Shown: positions 52,960-63,737, counted from the stretch's first letter. The stretch is 64,000 nucleotides of DNA from an uncultured Lachnospiraceae bacterium (GCA_947626395.1 CANQRU010000010.1:1-64000); one strand, 5' to 3'. Notes: generated from the letters alone by a model not told the origin. Numbers and translations: made by a program.

Positions 52960-53907
52960 ATGACAAGATCGGAAAGACGGAAAGTAGTGCTGGTAGGCAC
53001 CGGCATGGTGGGCATGAGTTACGCCTACTGCCTGCTGAACCAGAATGTATGCGGGGAACTGGTACTCATTGATATCGACAAGAAGAGGGCCGAGGGCGAG
53101 GCCATGGATCTGAACCACGGTCTGGCGTTTGCAAGCGGGAGCATGCGCATCTACGCGGGCGATTACCGGGACTGTCAGGACGCGGACATCGTGGCGATCT
53201 GCGCCGGCGTGGCCCAGCAGCCGGGCGAGACCCGTCTGGATCTTCTGAAGCGCAACGAGAAGGTATTCAAATCCATCGTGGATCCGGTGACTGCTTCCGG
53301 CTTCAACGGGATCTTCCTGGTGGCCACAAACCCGGTGGATATCATGACGCGGATCACCTACGCGCTGTCGGGCTTTAATCCCCGCCGGGTGCTGGGAAGC
53401 GGCACGGCCCTGGATACGGCCAGGCTCCGCTATCTGCTGGGCGAATACCTGAACGTGGATCCCCGCAATGTCCACGCCTATGTGATCGGGGAGCACGGCG
53501 ACAGCGAGTTCGTGCCGTGGAGCCAGGCGTTTCTGGCGACGAAGCCGATCGTCGATCTGTGCGACAGCAGCGAAGACGTCTGCATGGACAGGCTCAGCGA
53601 GATCGCGGCGGAAGTCCAGGGGGCGGCCTATAAGATTATCGAGGCTAAGAAAGCCACCTATTACGGCATCGGTATGGCGATGACCCGGATCACGAAAGCG
53701 ATCCTGGGCGACGAGAACAGCGTGCTGACGGTCTCCGCCATGCTGCGCGGCGAGTACGGCCAGACCGACGTATTTGCTGGCGTTCCCTGCATCATCAACC
53801 GAAATGGTATCCAGCGTGTTCTGGAAATATCGCTGAATGAAGAGGAGCAGCAGAAGTTTGAGGACTCCTGCCGGATCCTCCGCGACAGCTACGATCAGAT
53901 GCGGTGA
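52960..53907 (+). CDS. ldh: L-lactate dehydrogenase
   Basis: A 315-residue NAD-dependent lactate dehydrogenase (pyruvate to L-lactate). The Rossmann motif is VGTGMVGMSYAYCL. The catalytic His is in GEHGDSEF and substrate-binding Arg in PGETRLDLLKRN. The coenzyme specificity Asp is in VLIDIDKKR, and Gln in VAQQPGETR marks lactate rather than malate dehydrogenase. ATG 52960 follows AAAAGGAGG. A terminal fermentation enzyme, in keeping with the acetate genes at the start of the window. Confidence 0.95.
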   Translation: MTRSERRKVVLVGTGMVGMSYAYCLLNQNVCGELVLIDIDKKRAEGEAMDLNHGLAFASGSMRIYAGDYRDCQDADIVAICAGVAQQPGETRLDLLKRNEKVFKSIVDPVTASGFNGIFLVATNPVDIMTRITYALSGFNPRRVLGSGTALDTARLRYLLGEYLNVDPRNVHAYVIGEHGDSEFVPWSQAFLATKPIVDLCDSSEDVCMDRLSEIAAEVQGAAYKIIEAKKATYYGIGMAMTRITKAILGDENSVLTVSAMLRGEYGQTDVFAGVPCIINRNGIQRVLEISLNEEEQQKFEDSCRILRDSYDQMR

Positions 53908-53923
53908 ACCGGCCAGCCGCATA

Positions 53924-53953
53924 TTGACATATGCTCCGCGCCGGTGGTAAAAT
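53924..53953 (+). promoter_or_regulatory. Promoter for the hybrid histidine kinase
   Basis: TTGACA (53924-53929) and TAAAAT (53948-53953) have an 18-bp spacer, directly after the ldh stop. Confidence 0.65.
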
Positions 53954-53988
53954 ACTATAGTTAAAATACTGTCTGGAAGGTGGTAGGT

Positions 53989-56130
53989 ATGTCAGCCAGA
54001 GTATGGAAATATATACTCACAATGGCCGCCGTCATGGGACTTATTGTGGGCAGTATTGGAATGAACGCGCAGGACGCACGCGCGGAAGAACTGGAGAGGC
54101 GCGTCTACAAAGTCGGGTATGTTCAGGACCGGAAGCCGGTATCCTATATGAATGAGGACGGCGAGCTGGGGGGCATTACCCGCTACATATTGGATCGGAT
54201 CTCAGAGCTGAGCGGCGTGGAATTTGAATACGTGGCCCTTCCGAACGGTGCAGTCACATATGATTATCTGCTGGGTGAAGGCTTCGATCTGGTTACCAGC
54301 GTGGAGTACAACGAGGAGAACAAGAAGGCCAGAGGAATCCTGATCAGCGATCCCTATCTTTCCGGGCAGAAAGTGATCGTAGCCCGGGAGGGAGTCGAGT
54401 TTTCCTTCAATGCGGATCTGAAAGTGGCTGTCTCGACCGGTTCCCAGACTCTGAAAAAGGTGCTCGCCCGTCTTTTTCCTAATTTTGAACAGGTTGATTA
54501 TGATTCGGTAGAGGACTGCTTAAACGCCATGAAGCGGGGCGAGGCGGATCTGCTGATCCAGAACCAGTACGTGGCTGAATACTGGCTGTACCGGCCTTCC
54601 TACGAGAGCCTGAAGGTGGTTCCGATCATGGGACTGGAAGACAAGCTCTGTTTCTCGGCGGTGGTGCCGTTAGAGCATACGGATGATTCGCCGGAATGGC
54701 AGCAGAAGGAACTGCTGATCGAAAAGATCGACGACGCCATTTCCCGGATGACTGAGGACGAGACGGCCATGTATATCATCGAGGGCACGATGGAGAGCCC
54801 GTACCAGTTTACTACCGGCGATCTGCTGTACCGTTACCGCTACGCGGCCATGGTGCTGGCGGCGGCCTTCGTGCTGATCATCGTATTGATCTGTCTGCTT
54901 CTGCGGGCACGGATCCGTTCGATGGAGGACCGGGCGGATGCCAGGGCCAAGGGACGTTTCCTTTCCACCATGAGCCACGAGATCCGTACGCCGCTTAACG
55001 GTCTGGTCGGTTTAAATTACCTGATGACCCAGAATATGGATGATCGTTCAAAGCTGGAGGGTTATCTTAAGCAGTCCACGGCCACGGTCAAGTATCTGAT
55101 GTCCCTGGTCAATGATATTCTGGACATGTCCAGACTTCAGGAAGAGACCATGGAACTGGGCTCCAGTCAGTTGAATCTGCGCCTTCTGGCGACGACGGCC
55201 GCTTCGCTTGTCCGGGGCGGCATGGGTGAGAAGGGGATCAATTTCCAGATCGACGTGGAACTGCCTTATCCGGGAATTCTGGGGGACCAGGTCCGTATCG
55301 AGCAGATCCTTCTGAACATTCTGGATAACGCGAGGAAATTTACTCCGATCGGCGGAAATGTGGATTTCACCGCCAGGCAGGAGCTTCAGGACAATGAAAC
55401 GGTGCTCACCGTATTTACGGTCCGGGACAATGGGACCGGCATGAGCGAGGAATTCCAGAAGCATATTTTTGATACATTTACCCGGGAAATGGAGACCGTG
55501 TCCAAAGGCAATCAGGGTACCGGCCTCGGCATGGCGATCAGCCACAGCCTGGCGAAGCTGATGGGCGGCGACCTGACCGTTACGAGCCATAAGGGAGAAG
55601 ACAGCGAGTTCACATTCTCTTTCCCGGCGCCGCTTGCTATCGCCGATGAGGAAGGCACCGAGTGGGAGAAGAAGGCGGAGCGGGAAGCGGAGGCGCAGAC
55701 CAGAGACGCGGCGAGCGGGTATGAAGAAACGCCGGAGCCGGGCATGCCGGAACATTCCCTTCATGTCCTGATAGCCGAGGATAATGAACTGAACGCGGAG
55801 ATCCTTCTGGAACTTCTGGAAGATGCGGGAATCACTGCCGATCTTGCTGTGAACGGCCGGGAAGCGGTGGAGAAATTCGCGCATTCCGCGGCGGGAACCT
55901 ACAGTCTGATCCTGATGGATCTGCTGATGCCGGAAATGGACGGTTTCATGGCGGCCAGGGCGATCCGGGCCATGAAGCGGCCGGATGCCGCGAAGGTGAA
56001 GATATTTGCCTGTACGGCCAACTCCTACCAGGAGGATAAGGAGAAAGCCATGGAGAGCGGCATGGATGATTTCATCACGAAACCTATCGATATCAGGGCA
56101 CTGCTGGATAAACTGAAAGAACTGGGCTGA
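53989..56130 (+). CDS. Hybrid histidine kinase with solute-binding sensor and receiver
   Basis: A 713-residue protein. Residues 1-35 are a signal peptide. A type 3 solute-binding domain (about 38-265) follows, then one TM helix (about 282-305). The HisKA/HATPase part shows H330 in MSHEIRTPLNG, NILDNARKF, DNGTGMS and GTGLGMAIS. A C-terminal receiver (about 590-713) has D644 in LILMDLLMPEMDG and TKPID. The EvgS/BvgS-like layout suggests it senses a ligand such as an amino acid. No separate output regulator is adjacent. ATG 53989 follows GGAAGG; GTG 53980 is an alternative. Confidence 0.92.
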   Translation: MSARVWKYILTMAAVMGLIVGSIGMNAQDARAEELERRVYKVGYVQDRKPVSYMNEDGELGGITRYILDRISELSGVEFEYVALPNGAVTYDYLLGEGFDLVTSVEYNEENKKARGILISDPYLSGQKVIVAREGVEFSFNADLKVAVSTGSQTLKKVLARLFPNFEQVDYDSVEDCLNAMKRGEADLLIQNQYVAEYWLYRPSYESLKVVPIMGLEDKLCFSAVVPLEHTDDSPEWQQKELLIEKIDDAISRMTEDETAMYIIEGTMESPYQFTTGDLLYRYRYAAMVLAAAFVLIIVLICLLLRARIRSMEDRADARAKGRFLSTMSHEIRTPLNGLVGLNYLMTQNMDDRSKLEGYLKQSTATVKYLMSLVNDILDMSRLQEETMELGSSQLNLRLLATTAASLVRGGMGEKGINFQIDVELPYPGILGDQVRIEQILLNILDNARKFTPIGGNVDFTARQELQDNETVLTVFTVRDNGTGMSEEFQKHIFDTFTREMETVSKGNQGTGLGMAISHSLAKLMGGDLTVTSHKGEDSEFTFSFPAPLAIADEEGTEWEKKAEREAEAQTRDAASGYEETPEPGMPEHSLHVLIAEDNELNAEILLELLEDAGITADLAVNGREAVEKFAHSAAGTYSLILMDLLMPEMDGFMAARAIRAMKRPDAAKVKIFACTANSYQEDKEKAMESGMDDFITKPIDIRALLDKLKELG

Positions 56131-56154
56131 GCGCGAAAGCGGCTCAGCCCTTTT
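56124..56154 (+). terminator. Terminator overlapping the kinase stop codon
   Basis: GGGCTGAGC (56124-56132), which contains the TGA stop, pairs with GCTCAGCCC (56142-56150), followed by TTTT. It lies between convergent genes. Confidence 0.88.
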
Positions 56155-56162
56155 GATAAGAC

Positions 56163-57476
56163 CTAGTCTTCGACGGTCAGCACCCGGAAATTCAGATCTG
56201 ACCAGCTGTTTCCGATCAGGTAAGAGGTGTAGTTCTTGCCCGCGGCGATATCCGCCGAGTAGGAGACCAGCGGATTGCCGGAGAGAGACAGGTTGCCCGC
56301 GGCGCCGATGATCAGAACCGGCAGTTCCCGGATCACGGAGTAGTTGGTGGAGTTGGTGATATAGAACTGATAGCTGCCTGCAATGGCCTGCTTGTAGGAC
56401 GTGACTTCCTGGAAGCCGACATTTTTGAAGACAGCGTCATGGCTGTAGAGGAACACGTCGAAGGAAGAGCCGCTGTAGGCCATATTGGCCACCCGGTAGC
56501 AGCCGGTATTGGAGCTTAAATTGCTGCAGCCGGTGTCGTCCACCTGGATCAGGTTCACGCCGCCGGCCGCGGTGTCCACCAGGACCAGTGTGTATTTCTG
56601 ATTGGCAGCGAACGGGAAGCTCTGCTGGACTACCAGCGCCTGCAGACCGGTGGTACGGCGCACGGAGACTGTGTGGAAGCCGTCGGCGATGGGCCGGTAT
56701 GCGGAGATTGTACCAAAACCGATATTAGTCGCATAGATTGTATTATCGAAGGTAACGCTGACGCTTGTGTTGGCGGTAGAGGCGTTCAGGAAGCGGACCT
56801 GGCCGAGGGTGGAACTGCCGGGGTTTCCGGAGCCGGAATTGCTGCCAGAACCGGAATTACAGCCGGGACAATTGCCGCAGGATAAGCATCCGCCGCAGCT
56901 GGGACAGGTGGGGAACCACGGAAATACCGGCCAGATGGTGGTGCCGCCGGAGCTGCCTGAGCCGGAATTACCGGAACCGGAATTACCGGAGCCTGAATTG
57001 CCGGAGCCGCCGCCCGAACCACTGCCTGAGTTGCCGCCGGAGGTATTTCCTCCCGGCCACACGGGAGAGCCTCCTTCCGGAGCGATCGGATGGGTCAGAC
57101 CGTAGTCGTTGTCGGAGTTATTGCCGGAGCTGCCGCCGGAACTGCCGATTCCGGGCCAGACGAGAACGCTGCCGGAAGGCGTCGCGGAGGGAGTGGAGCC
57201 CTGGCTGGAATCGGCTCCGCTGCCGGCGGTGGAACCTGGGAAGACAGGAAGACCTCCTTCCGGAGCCATCGGTGTAGTCAGGCCGTAGTCGTTGTCTGAG
57301 GCGGCGCGGACCATGGAAGAGTTCGTGTTCGCGGCAGTTACCGCAATGCTGCCTGCCGAGTTGTCTGTCTGCCGGGTATTTATCCCCTGGGCGGGCATCA
57401 GCGGCATGCCGTTCTCGCAGGCCATGGCTGTGACGCCCTGATCTGCTGAAGATGAGGCGGAATTATTGGAAACCAT
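56163..57476 (-). CDS. Gly/Ser-rich DUF4397-domain protein
   Basis: A 437-residue protein. The first 80 residues are Ser/Ala-rich without an obvious signal peptide. Two near copies of SDNDYGLTxPxAPEGGxPVxPG occur at about residues 60-80 and 121-142. A Ser-Gly-Asn repeat (GSGNSGSGNSGSGN) and a Cys cluster, CPSCGGCLSCGNCPGC, come next. The C-terminal half, from QVRFLNASTAN onward, matches DUF4397, a surface/beta-sandwich domain present as two copies. The strand change, repeats and SigK-like promoter suggest a spore-surface protein, which is inference. The start follows GAGGT on the minus strand. Confidence 0.78.
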   Translation of the reverse strand: MVSNNSASSSADQGVTAMACENGMPLMPAQGINTRQTDNSAGSIAVTAANTNSSMVRAASDNDYGLTTPMAPEGGLPVFPGSTAGSGADSSQGSTPSATPSGSVLVWPGIGSSGGSSGNNSDNDYGLTHPIAPEGGSPVWPGGNTSGGNSGSGSGGGSGNSGSGNSGSGNSGSGSSGGTTIWPVFPWFPTCPSCGGCLSCGNCPGCNSGSGSNSGSGNPGSSTLGQVRFLNASTANTSVSVTFDNTIYATNIGFGTISAYRPIADGFHTVSVRRTTGLQALVVQQSFPFAANQKYTLVLVDTAAGGVNLIQVDDTGCSNLSSNTGCYRVANMAYSGSSFDVFLYSHDAVFKNVGFQEVTSYKQAIAGSYQFYITNSTNYSVIRELPVLIIGAAGNLSLSGNPLVSYSADIAAGKNYTSYLIGNSWSDLNFRVLTVED

Positions 57477-57502
57477 AGATGTACCTCAATGTTGTTTTAC
57501 TC

Positions 57503-57530
57503 TAGTGTATGAAGGCAGGCATGTTCCGGT
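57503..57530 (-). promoter_or_regulatory. SigK/SigE-like sporulation promoter
   Basis: Read on the minus strand, CATACACTA (57511-57503) fits the SigK -10 pattern CATA-N3-TA and also the SigE CATACA-N-T pattern. AC (57530-57529) lies 17 nt before it, the SigK -35 spacing. The predicted start near 57496 is followed by GAGGT and the ATG at 57476. It is a short-motif match and could be chance. Confidence 0.5.
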
Positions 57531-57624
57531 GAACGATTTGTTTTCCCGAGTAAAACGACGTTACGACATTACTATAAGAGAAAAGCGTCAAAAGAAGAAG
57601 CGCTTCAAATGCTTAATGCTGTAT

Positions 57625-57643
57625 AGGTCGACTTAGGTCGACT
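57625..57643 (+). repeat. Direct AGGTCGACT pair
   Basis: AGGTCGACT occurs at 57625-57633 and 57635-57643, each containing the palindrome GTCGAC. It may be a two-site operator between divergent units (DUF4397 protein and tRNA-Thr on the minus strand). No regulator is evident. Confidence 0.6.
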
Positions 57644-57658
57644 CTGTTCCCGATACAC

Positions 57659-57697
57659 AAAAAGAGCCGGAAACCTTATAAAATCAAGGTTTCCGGC
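57659..57697 (-). terminator. Terminator of tRNA-Thr
   Basis: GCCGGAAACCTT (57666-57677) and AAGGTTTCCGGC (57686-57697) form a perfect 12-bp stem. On the minus strand the stem is followed by CTCTTTTTG. Confidence 0.88.
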
Positions 57698-57709
57698 GTT
57701 AAACATAAG

Positions 57710-57782
57710 AGCTGGCGACGGGACTCGGACCCGTGACCTCCTCACTACCAATGAGGTGCGCTACCGCCTGTGCCACGCCAGC
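57710..57782 (-). tRNA. tRNA-Thr (anticodon GGT)
   Basis: On the minus strand the acceptor GCTGGCG pairs with CGCCAGC and the discriminator is T. The anticodon stem CCTCA/TGAGG encloses TTGGTAG with anticodon GGT. The T arm reads GGGTCCGAGTCCC. CCA is not encoded. Confidence 0.93.
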
Positions 57783-57950
57783 CTTTTACGGCTCCTCAAC
57801 GAGCCGTATGTTATATTAGCACGAGATTTTCTTTTTGTCAACCAGAGATTCGAAAAATTCTTGAGAGTGGAATTTCGGGGAAGGAGTGCTCCGTGTGATA
57901 ATTGTACAGTCTTTTTTCCGGCGGCACCGAAATTTTGTGCCGGATACCTC

Positions 57951-57979
57951 TTTCCAATCATACGGAAATGTGTTATGAT
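57951..57979 (+). promoter_or_regulatory. Putative promoter of glnS
   Basis: TTTCCA (57951-57956) and TATGAT (57974-57979) are spaced by 17 bp, about 45 bp before the start. A hairpin (CGGCAC/GTGCCG, 57922-57942) lies just upstream. No T-box leader is seen. Confidence 0.55.
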
Positions 57980-58025
57980 AACCTATTATTGGAAAGAAAG
58001 ACAAGACAGATCGCTGGAGGAGATT

Positions 58026-59723
<1,698 letters not shown>

Positions 59724-59816
59724 GTCTTTGCGGCAGGGAAACATATCTGGCGATAAACTGGTTAGAGAGTGATTACGAACGGACTGTCACCGACGTTCTG
59801 TTCGCACAGAAATACG

Positions 59817-59850
59817 AAGGCTGAAACGCGAAAATGGTGCTTTCAGCCTT
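59817..59850 (+). terminator. Hairpin after glnS
   Basis: AAGGCTGAAA (59817-59826) pairs with TTTCAGCCTT (59841-59850), with a weak T-run after it (CTTGT). Confidence 0.65.
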
Positions 59851-59862
59851 CTTGTACGTTAC

Positions 59863-59938
59863 GCTGAACGCCAGAGGCCGTACTGAGCGTCAGAAACCGC
59901 GCTGAACGCCAAAGGCTGTACCGAGTGTCAGAATCCGT
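59863..59938 (+). repeat. 38-bp tandem duplication before the MORN-like gene
   Basis: A unit beginning GCTGAACGCCAGAGGCCGTA (59863-59900) is repeated with several changes at 59901-59938. The 265-bp gap otherwise holds only the glnS hairpin. Confidence 0.8.
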
Positions 59939-59988
59939 GCCGGGATGTCAGCGGCATACGAAAAGAGGAGCAACAGAGGGGGAAGAAA

Positions 59989-60927
59989 ATGAAGAAGCAG
60001 CTGAACCAGAAAGTTCTTCTGCTGGCGCTGGTCGGCATTCTGTGCCTGACCGCGGGACTGGCGGCAGGGATCGGCCTGGCCGGGCGGTACCATGATGAGC
60101 AGAGCGCCAGCCGGGAGGCATACCATAGTCTGCAGGACGATCTCAATGAGAGCGTCCAGGAATCCAGCGCTCACGCGATGGCGGAGTCCGCGGCGGAGTC
60201 TGCCGCTGAATCTGCCGCGGAGGAGGTGCGCAGGGAGATCGAGGAGAGCCTGGCGGAGGAAGCCCTTCCGCCGGAACTGACGCGGGACCAGAAGGATCTT
60301 CTGGATCTTCTGACAGAGTATATAGAAGCCGGAGAATATGAGAAAGCGGCCCGGCTGATGCTTTCACAGGCGGAAGCGTTATCGGATCTGTTCTATGCGA
60401 CGCTGGAAGAGAAACGTTACCTTTACCATGACGGTGAACTGACCAAAGATGTGGAAGGGGAAGGTCTTGTGCTGGCGCGGTCGTCGCTTCTGTTCCTGGG
60501 AGAGTTTTCTTCGGGACGTCCGGTCGGGCAGTGCATTGCCTTCCAGGCGGTTGAGATGGACAGTCCCCGTTACGACTATGCCTCGGGAGAATGGAAGGAC
60601 GGCCGTCTGAACGGAGAGGGAGAGACCGGTTATTGCTGCTATGAAGGCGCCGGCGAGGAAAACCGCAGTCTGACGCGCCGAGGGATATTCCGGGACGACC
60701 GGATGAACGGGGAACTGCTCCTGACTACCGTGAACGCGCAGGGGGAGGAAGCCGGCTGGACCATGCAGGCGGAAAACGGCGTTCTCGTGATTGACGATTC
60801 ATGGCAGTATGACAGTTCTCAGGACGCTTATCAGCTTCCGTCTGACGGGGATGCGTCGCATGCCTATACGGTTCCTGCGGACCGGATTGAAGAACCTTAT
60901 TTTCAGAATCTCCTGACCTGGGAATGA
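59989..60927 (+). CDS. Exported or membrane-anchored protein with MORN-like repeat
   Basis: A 312-residue protein with an N-terminal signal anchor (about 9-31), an Ala/Glu/Ser-rich coiled-coil-like section with repeated ESAAESAAE (about 50-90), and a C-terminal domain. That domain includes YASGEWKDGRLNGEGETGY, a MORN-type repeat. Function is unknown. The GGGGG-containing leader AGAGGGGGAAG serves as ribosome site. It is convergent with the amphipathic membrane protein gene. Confidence 0.72.
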   Translation: MKKQLNQKVLLLALVGILCLTAGLAAGIGLAGRYHDEQSASREAYHSLQDDLNESVQESSAHAMAESAAESAAESAAEEVRREIEESLAEEALPPELTRDQKDLLDLLTEYIEAGEYEKAARLMLSQAEALSDLFYATLEEKRYLYHDGELTKDVEGEGLVLARSSLLFLGEFSSGRPVGQCIAFQAVEMDSPRYDYASGEWKDGRLNGEGETGYCCYEGAGEENRSLTRRGIFRDDRMNGELLLTTVNAQGEEAGWTMQAENGVLVIDDSWQYDSSQDAYQLPSDGDASHAYTVPADRIEEPYFQNLLTWE

Positions 60928-60928
60928 T

Positions 60929-60998
60929 ACAGGAAGATCGCCACCGGCGCTTTTCCTGTATGGAAATACAAACAGAGCGTCACCGGCGCTCCGTTTGC
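60929..60998 (+). repeat. Two related hairpins after the MORN-like gene
   Basis: ACAGGAA (60929-60935) pairs with TTCCTGT (60953-60959) around an inner CGCC/GGCG stem. A diverged copy, AACAGAGCG with CGCTCCGTTT, follows at about 60970-60995. Both contain CACCGGCGC and are followed by TGGAAATA, indicating a tandem duplication. Confidence 0.65.
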
Positions 60999-61011
60999 AT
61001 GGAAATAAAAC

Positions 61012-61040
61012 AGCAGAGGGCATAAAAACCCTCTGCTTCT
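61012..61040. terminator. Bidirectional terminator between convergent genes
   Basis: AGCAGAGGG (61012-61020) pairs with CCCTCTGCT (61029-61037); TCTT follows on the plus strand and TGTTTTATT on the minus strand. Confidence 0.75.
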
Positions 61041-61083
61041 TAACATTACGGCTTAACAGGCGCCGGCTTTGCGGCGGAAGGAA

Positions 61084-61674
61084 TTACTCCTGATCGTCCT
61101 CGATGGTAGCGCTTCCGGGCGCTTTCTTTGTATCGTCGTCTTCCGAACCGCTGCCGAACAGATCGAGTTCGCCGTCGTCCTCGTCCTCAAATACTTCGGC
61201 GACCGCCTCGGCTGTCTCCGCCGCGGCGTCTTTCACGGCCTCTGCGGTATCTTCCAGGGCATCCGCCGCAGCTTCCGCTGCGTCCGCCGCGTTCTCTGCG
61301 AGATCCGCCGCGGTATCTTCCGCCTCCTCCTGAATGGAATCGGCCGCTTCTTTGCCGGAATTCTTCGCCTTTTCCGCTGCGCTTTTCACGGTTTCCTTCA
61401 CGACTTTGGCGGCGTTTTTGGCCTTCTCCTTAGCCTGGCCCGTTACCTCTTTCAGCGTCTCCTTCGCTTCCTCGACCTTCGGCGGCAGCGTCACATAATT
61501 CCTTTTGGGGGCGGCTTCCTCCGCGTCGTCCTCGTCCCCGCCCTCGAAATCATGGAAGTCTTCGTCCAGCTCCCTGCTGAAGGATCTGTACTTCAGATAA
61601 TAAGAAACCGCAGCCGCGGCCGCCCCTGCAACCGCAGCCAGCGCGACAAATCTGCCGAATTTTTTCTTTGCCAT
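61084..61674 (-). CDS. YtxH-like membrane protein with amphipathic helices
   Basis: A 196-residue protein. A basic start (MAKKKFGRF) precedes a TM helix (about 8-27). The remainder is Ala/Glu/Lys-rich with 11-residue-like periodicity (AKEKAKNAAKVVKETVKSA), resembling LEA or apolipoprotein-type amphipathic helices, and ends in an acidic tail. Stress-related proteins of the YtxH type have this form; the role is unproven. The start at 61674 follows AAAGGGG; an upstream in-frame ATG at 61704 has no ribosome site. Confidence 0.72.
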   Translation of the reverse strand: MAKKKFGRFVALAAVAGAAAAAVSYYLKYRSFSRELDEDFHDFEGGDEDDAEEAAPKRNYVTLPPKVEEAKETLKEVTGQAKEKAKNAAKVVKETVKSAAEKAKNSGKEAADSIQEEAEDTAADLAENAADAAEAAADALEDTAEAVKDAAAETAEAVAEVFEDEDDGELDLFGSGSEDDDTKKAPGSATIEDDQE

Positions 61675-61712
61675 AACAGATACCCCTTTCCGTAGCATGA
61701 TCATTTTTCACT

Positions 61713-61741
61713 ATTGTAATACCATTATTCCAAAAATGGAA
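61713..61741 (-). promoter_or_regulatory. Promoter of the YtxH-like gene
   Basis: On the minus strand, TTCCAT (61741-61736) and TACAAT (61718-61713) are 17 bp apart. TTCCA-AAAA-TGGAA (61728-61741) is a perfect small palindrome over the -35, a possible operator. Confidence 0.6.
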
Positions 61742-61843
61742 GTGATATATTAAGAAAAATTTTATAAAATGTGTTTTTGGGCGGTTGCATTTCCGGATAA
61801 CCTGTGACAAAATTAAGAAAAGCGGCTTCAAAGGGGGGTTATT

Positions 61844-63712
61844 ATGATATTGCTTCGGGGAACCGGCGTGTCCGGCGGGACCGCGGCCGGGCGGCTTAAG
61901 TTTTTTAAAAAGACGGAGGCGGAGATACCGCGCTACAAAGCCATGGACAGCGAAAAGGAATGGAGCCGTTTCGACAGCGCCCGCAGGGAAGCGGTCAGGC
62001 AGATCCATGAACTGACGGAAAAGGCGCAGGAACTGCCGGGCGGGGCTTCCGGGGAAGACGCGGCGCAGATCCTCGCGGCGCATGAGATCATGGCGATGGA
62101 TCCGGAATATGAGGAAGATGTCGGCGGGCGTATCAGCCGCGATCATATCAATGCCGAAGCGGCGGTCATGGATGCGGCCAGGGAGGCGGCGGCCCGGATC
62201 ACGGCGGTGGACGATGAATATATGAAGGCGCGGGCGGCGGATGTGGAAGATGTGGCGCTGAGGATCGTGGCGGCCATGGAGCGTACGGGGGAGACGGCGG
62301 AAGGAGCAGAGGCGCAGCCGGAGCTTACGGCCCCGGATGCTCCGGCCAGTCCCGTTATTCTGGCGGCGGATGATCTGGCGCCCAGCGATACGCTGCGTCT
62401 CGACCGTGCGAAGATCCTGGGATTTATCACCGCAGGCGGCTCCGCCGCGGGACATACTGCGATACTGGCGCGCACCATGGGAATACCGGCCATTATCGGA
62501 GCCGGCTGTCAGATGAAGCCGGAATATGAGGGGCAGGAGATCCTTATGGACGGAGACACCGGGGAGATCGTGATCGCGCCGGATGAGCGGGAGCGGGCGC
62601 GTTTCCTGGCGAAGACGGAGCAGCGGCGGCGGGAGACGGAGGAGCTGGCGGCGTTAAAGGGCAGGAAAACGGTCACGAAGGACGGAAGAACGGTCCGGCT
62701 TTACTGTAATATCAGTTTTCCGGCAGACGTTCCGGCAGTTCTGGACAATGACGCCGATGGCATCGGACTGTTTCGGAGCGAGTGCCTGTTCCTTCAGCGT
62801 GACAGCGCTCCGTCCGAGGAGGAGCAGTTTGAGGCGTACCGTCAGGTACTTTCCGCGATGAATGGCCGCCGCGTGATCATCCGCACGCTCGACGCGGGAT
62901 CTGATAAGCAGGCGGATTATCTGGGACTTGCCGCCGAGGCCAATCCGGCCCTGGGGAACCGCGGCATCCGGTTCAGTCTCAGCCGTCCGGAACTGTTCAA
63001 GATTCAGCTTCGCGCGCTGGCCCGTGCTTCTGTATATGGAAACCTGGGGATCATGTTTCCGATGGTAACCTCAGTATGGGAGGTTACAGAGGCGAAGAAG
63101 CTATGGAGAGAGGTACAGGAAGAGCTGCGGAACGAAGGGGCCGCGTTTGATCCGGAAACTCTGGCTGGGATCATGATCGAGACGCCTGCGGCCGCGCTTT
63201 TAAGCGACCGGCTGGCGGAAGAGGCGGATTTCTTCAGCATCGGGACCAATGACCTGACCCAGTATACGCTGGCCTGCGACCGGCAGAGAAGCGGGGAAGC
63301 CGCATATGGGAAAATGCTTACGGCGCCCGGAAAGACGTCGTCGGTGTACGGGATGGCATCGAGCGGCATGCAGCGCGAATATGTCAACGATGATTCCCGG
63401 GCAGAATCAGCAGAGAATGAAAGGCAGACTGGAGGGAATGAACCATCCGTGCCGTCCGGCCTGTGTGGATCTACAGAGAATGCGTCCGCTTCGGGGCATC
63501 CGCCCGTCTGTGACCCGCGCCATCCCGCGGTCCTGCGGCTCATTGAAATGACAGTAAAGAACGCGCGCAGCGCCGGGATCCCGGTGGGGATCTGCGGAGA
63601 ACTGGCCGCCAATCAGATGATGACGGAATATCTCCTGTCCATCGGCGTTGATGAACTCAGCGTTCCGCCCCGCGATATCCTGCCTCTCCGGAGAAAAATA
63701 AGAGCAATTTAA
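61844..63712 (+). CDS. ptsP: Phosphoenolpyruvate-protein phosphotransferase (EI-like) with insertion
   Basis: A 622-residue Enzyme I of the PTS, which transfers phosphate from PEP to HPr. The phosphorylated His is H204 in SAAGHTAILARTMGIPA, with Gly before His where Ser/Thr is usual. The PEP-binding barrel shows FRSECLFLQR, RTLDAGSDKQ, FFSIGTNDLTQYT and ICGELAAN (C584). Residues about 490-555 are a Ser/Gly/Asn-rich insertion between the conserved DRQ and the HPAVLRLI helix, making it about 50 residues longer than usual. No ptsH is adjacent. AAAGGGGGG precedes the start. Confidence 0.9.
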   Translation: MILLRGTGVSGGTAAGRLKFFKKTEAEIPRYKAMDSEKEWSRFDSARREAVRQIHELTEKAQELPGGASGEDAAQILAAHEIMAMDPEYEEDVGGRISRDHINAEAAVMDAAREAAARITAVDDEYMKARAADVEDVALRIVAAMERTGETAEGAEAQPELTAPDAPASPVILAADDLAPSDTLRLDRAKILGFITAGGSAAGHTAILARTMGIPAIIGAGCQMKPEYEGQEILMDGDTGEIVIAPDERERARFLAKTEQRRRETEELAALKGRKTVTKDGRTVRLYCNISFPADVPAVLDNDADGIGLFRSECLFLQRDSAPSEEEQFEAYRQVLSAMNGRRVIIRTLDAGSDKQADYLGLAAEANPALGNRGIRFSLSRPELFKIQLRALARASVYGNLGIMFPMVTSVWEVTEAKKLWREVQEELRNEGAAFDPETLAGIMIETPAAALLSDRLAEEADFFSIGTNDLTQYTLACDRQRSGEAAYGKMLTAPGKTSSVYGMASSGMQREYVNDDSRAESAENERQTGGNEPSVPSGLCGSTENASASGHPPVCDPRHPAVLRLIEMTVKNARSAGIPVGICGELAANQMMTEYLLSIGVDELSVPPRDILPLRRKIRAI

Positions 63713-63737
63713 ACAGTCACAAAAAGTTCACAAAAAT

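Noticed and set aside
57756-58025. 90-codon N-terminal extension of glnS
   Set aside because: It would begin inside tRNA-Thr and cross the promoter and hairpin; ATG 58026 has a strong ribosome site.
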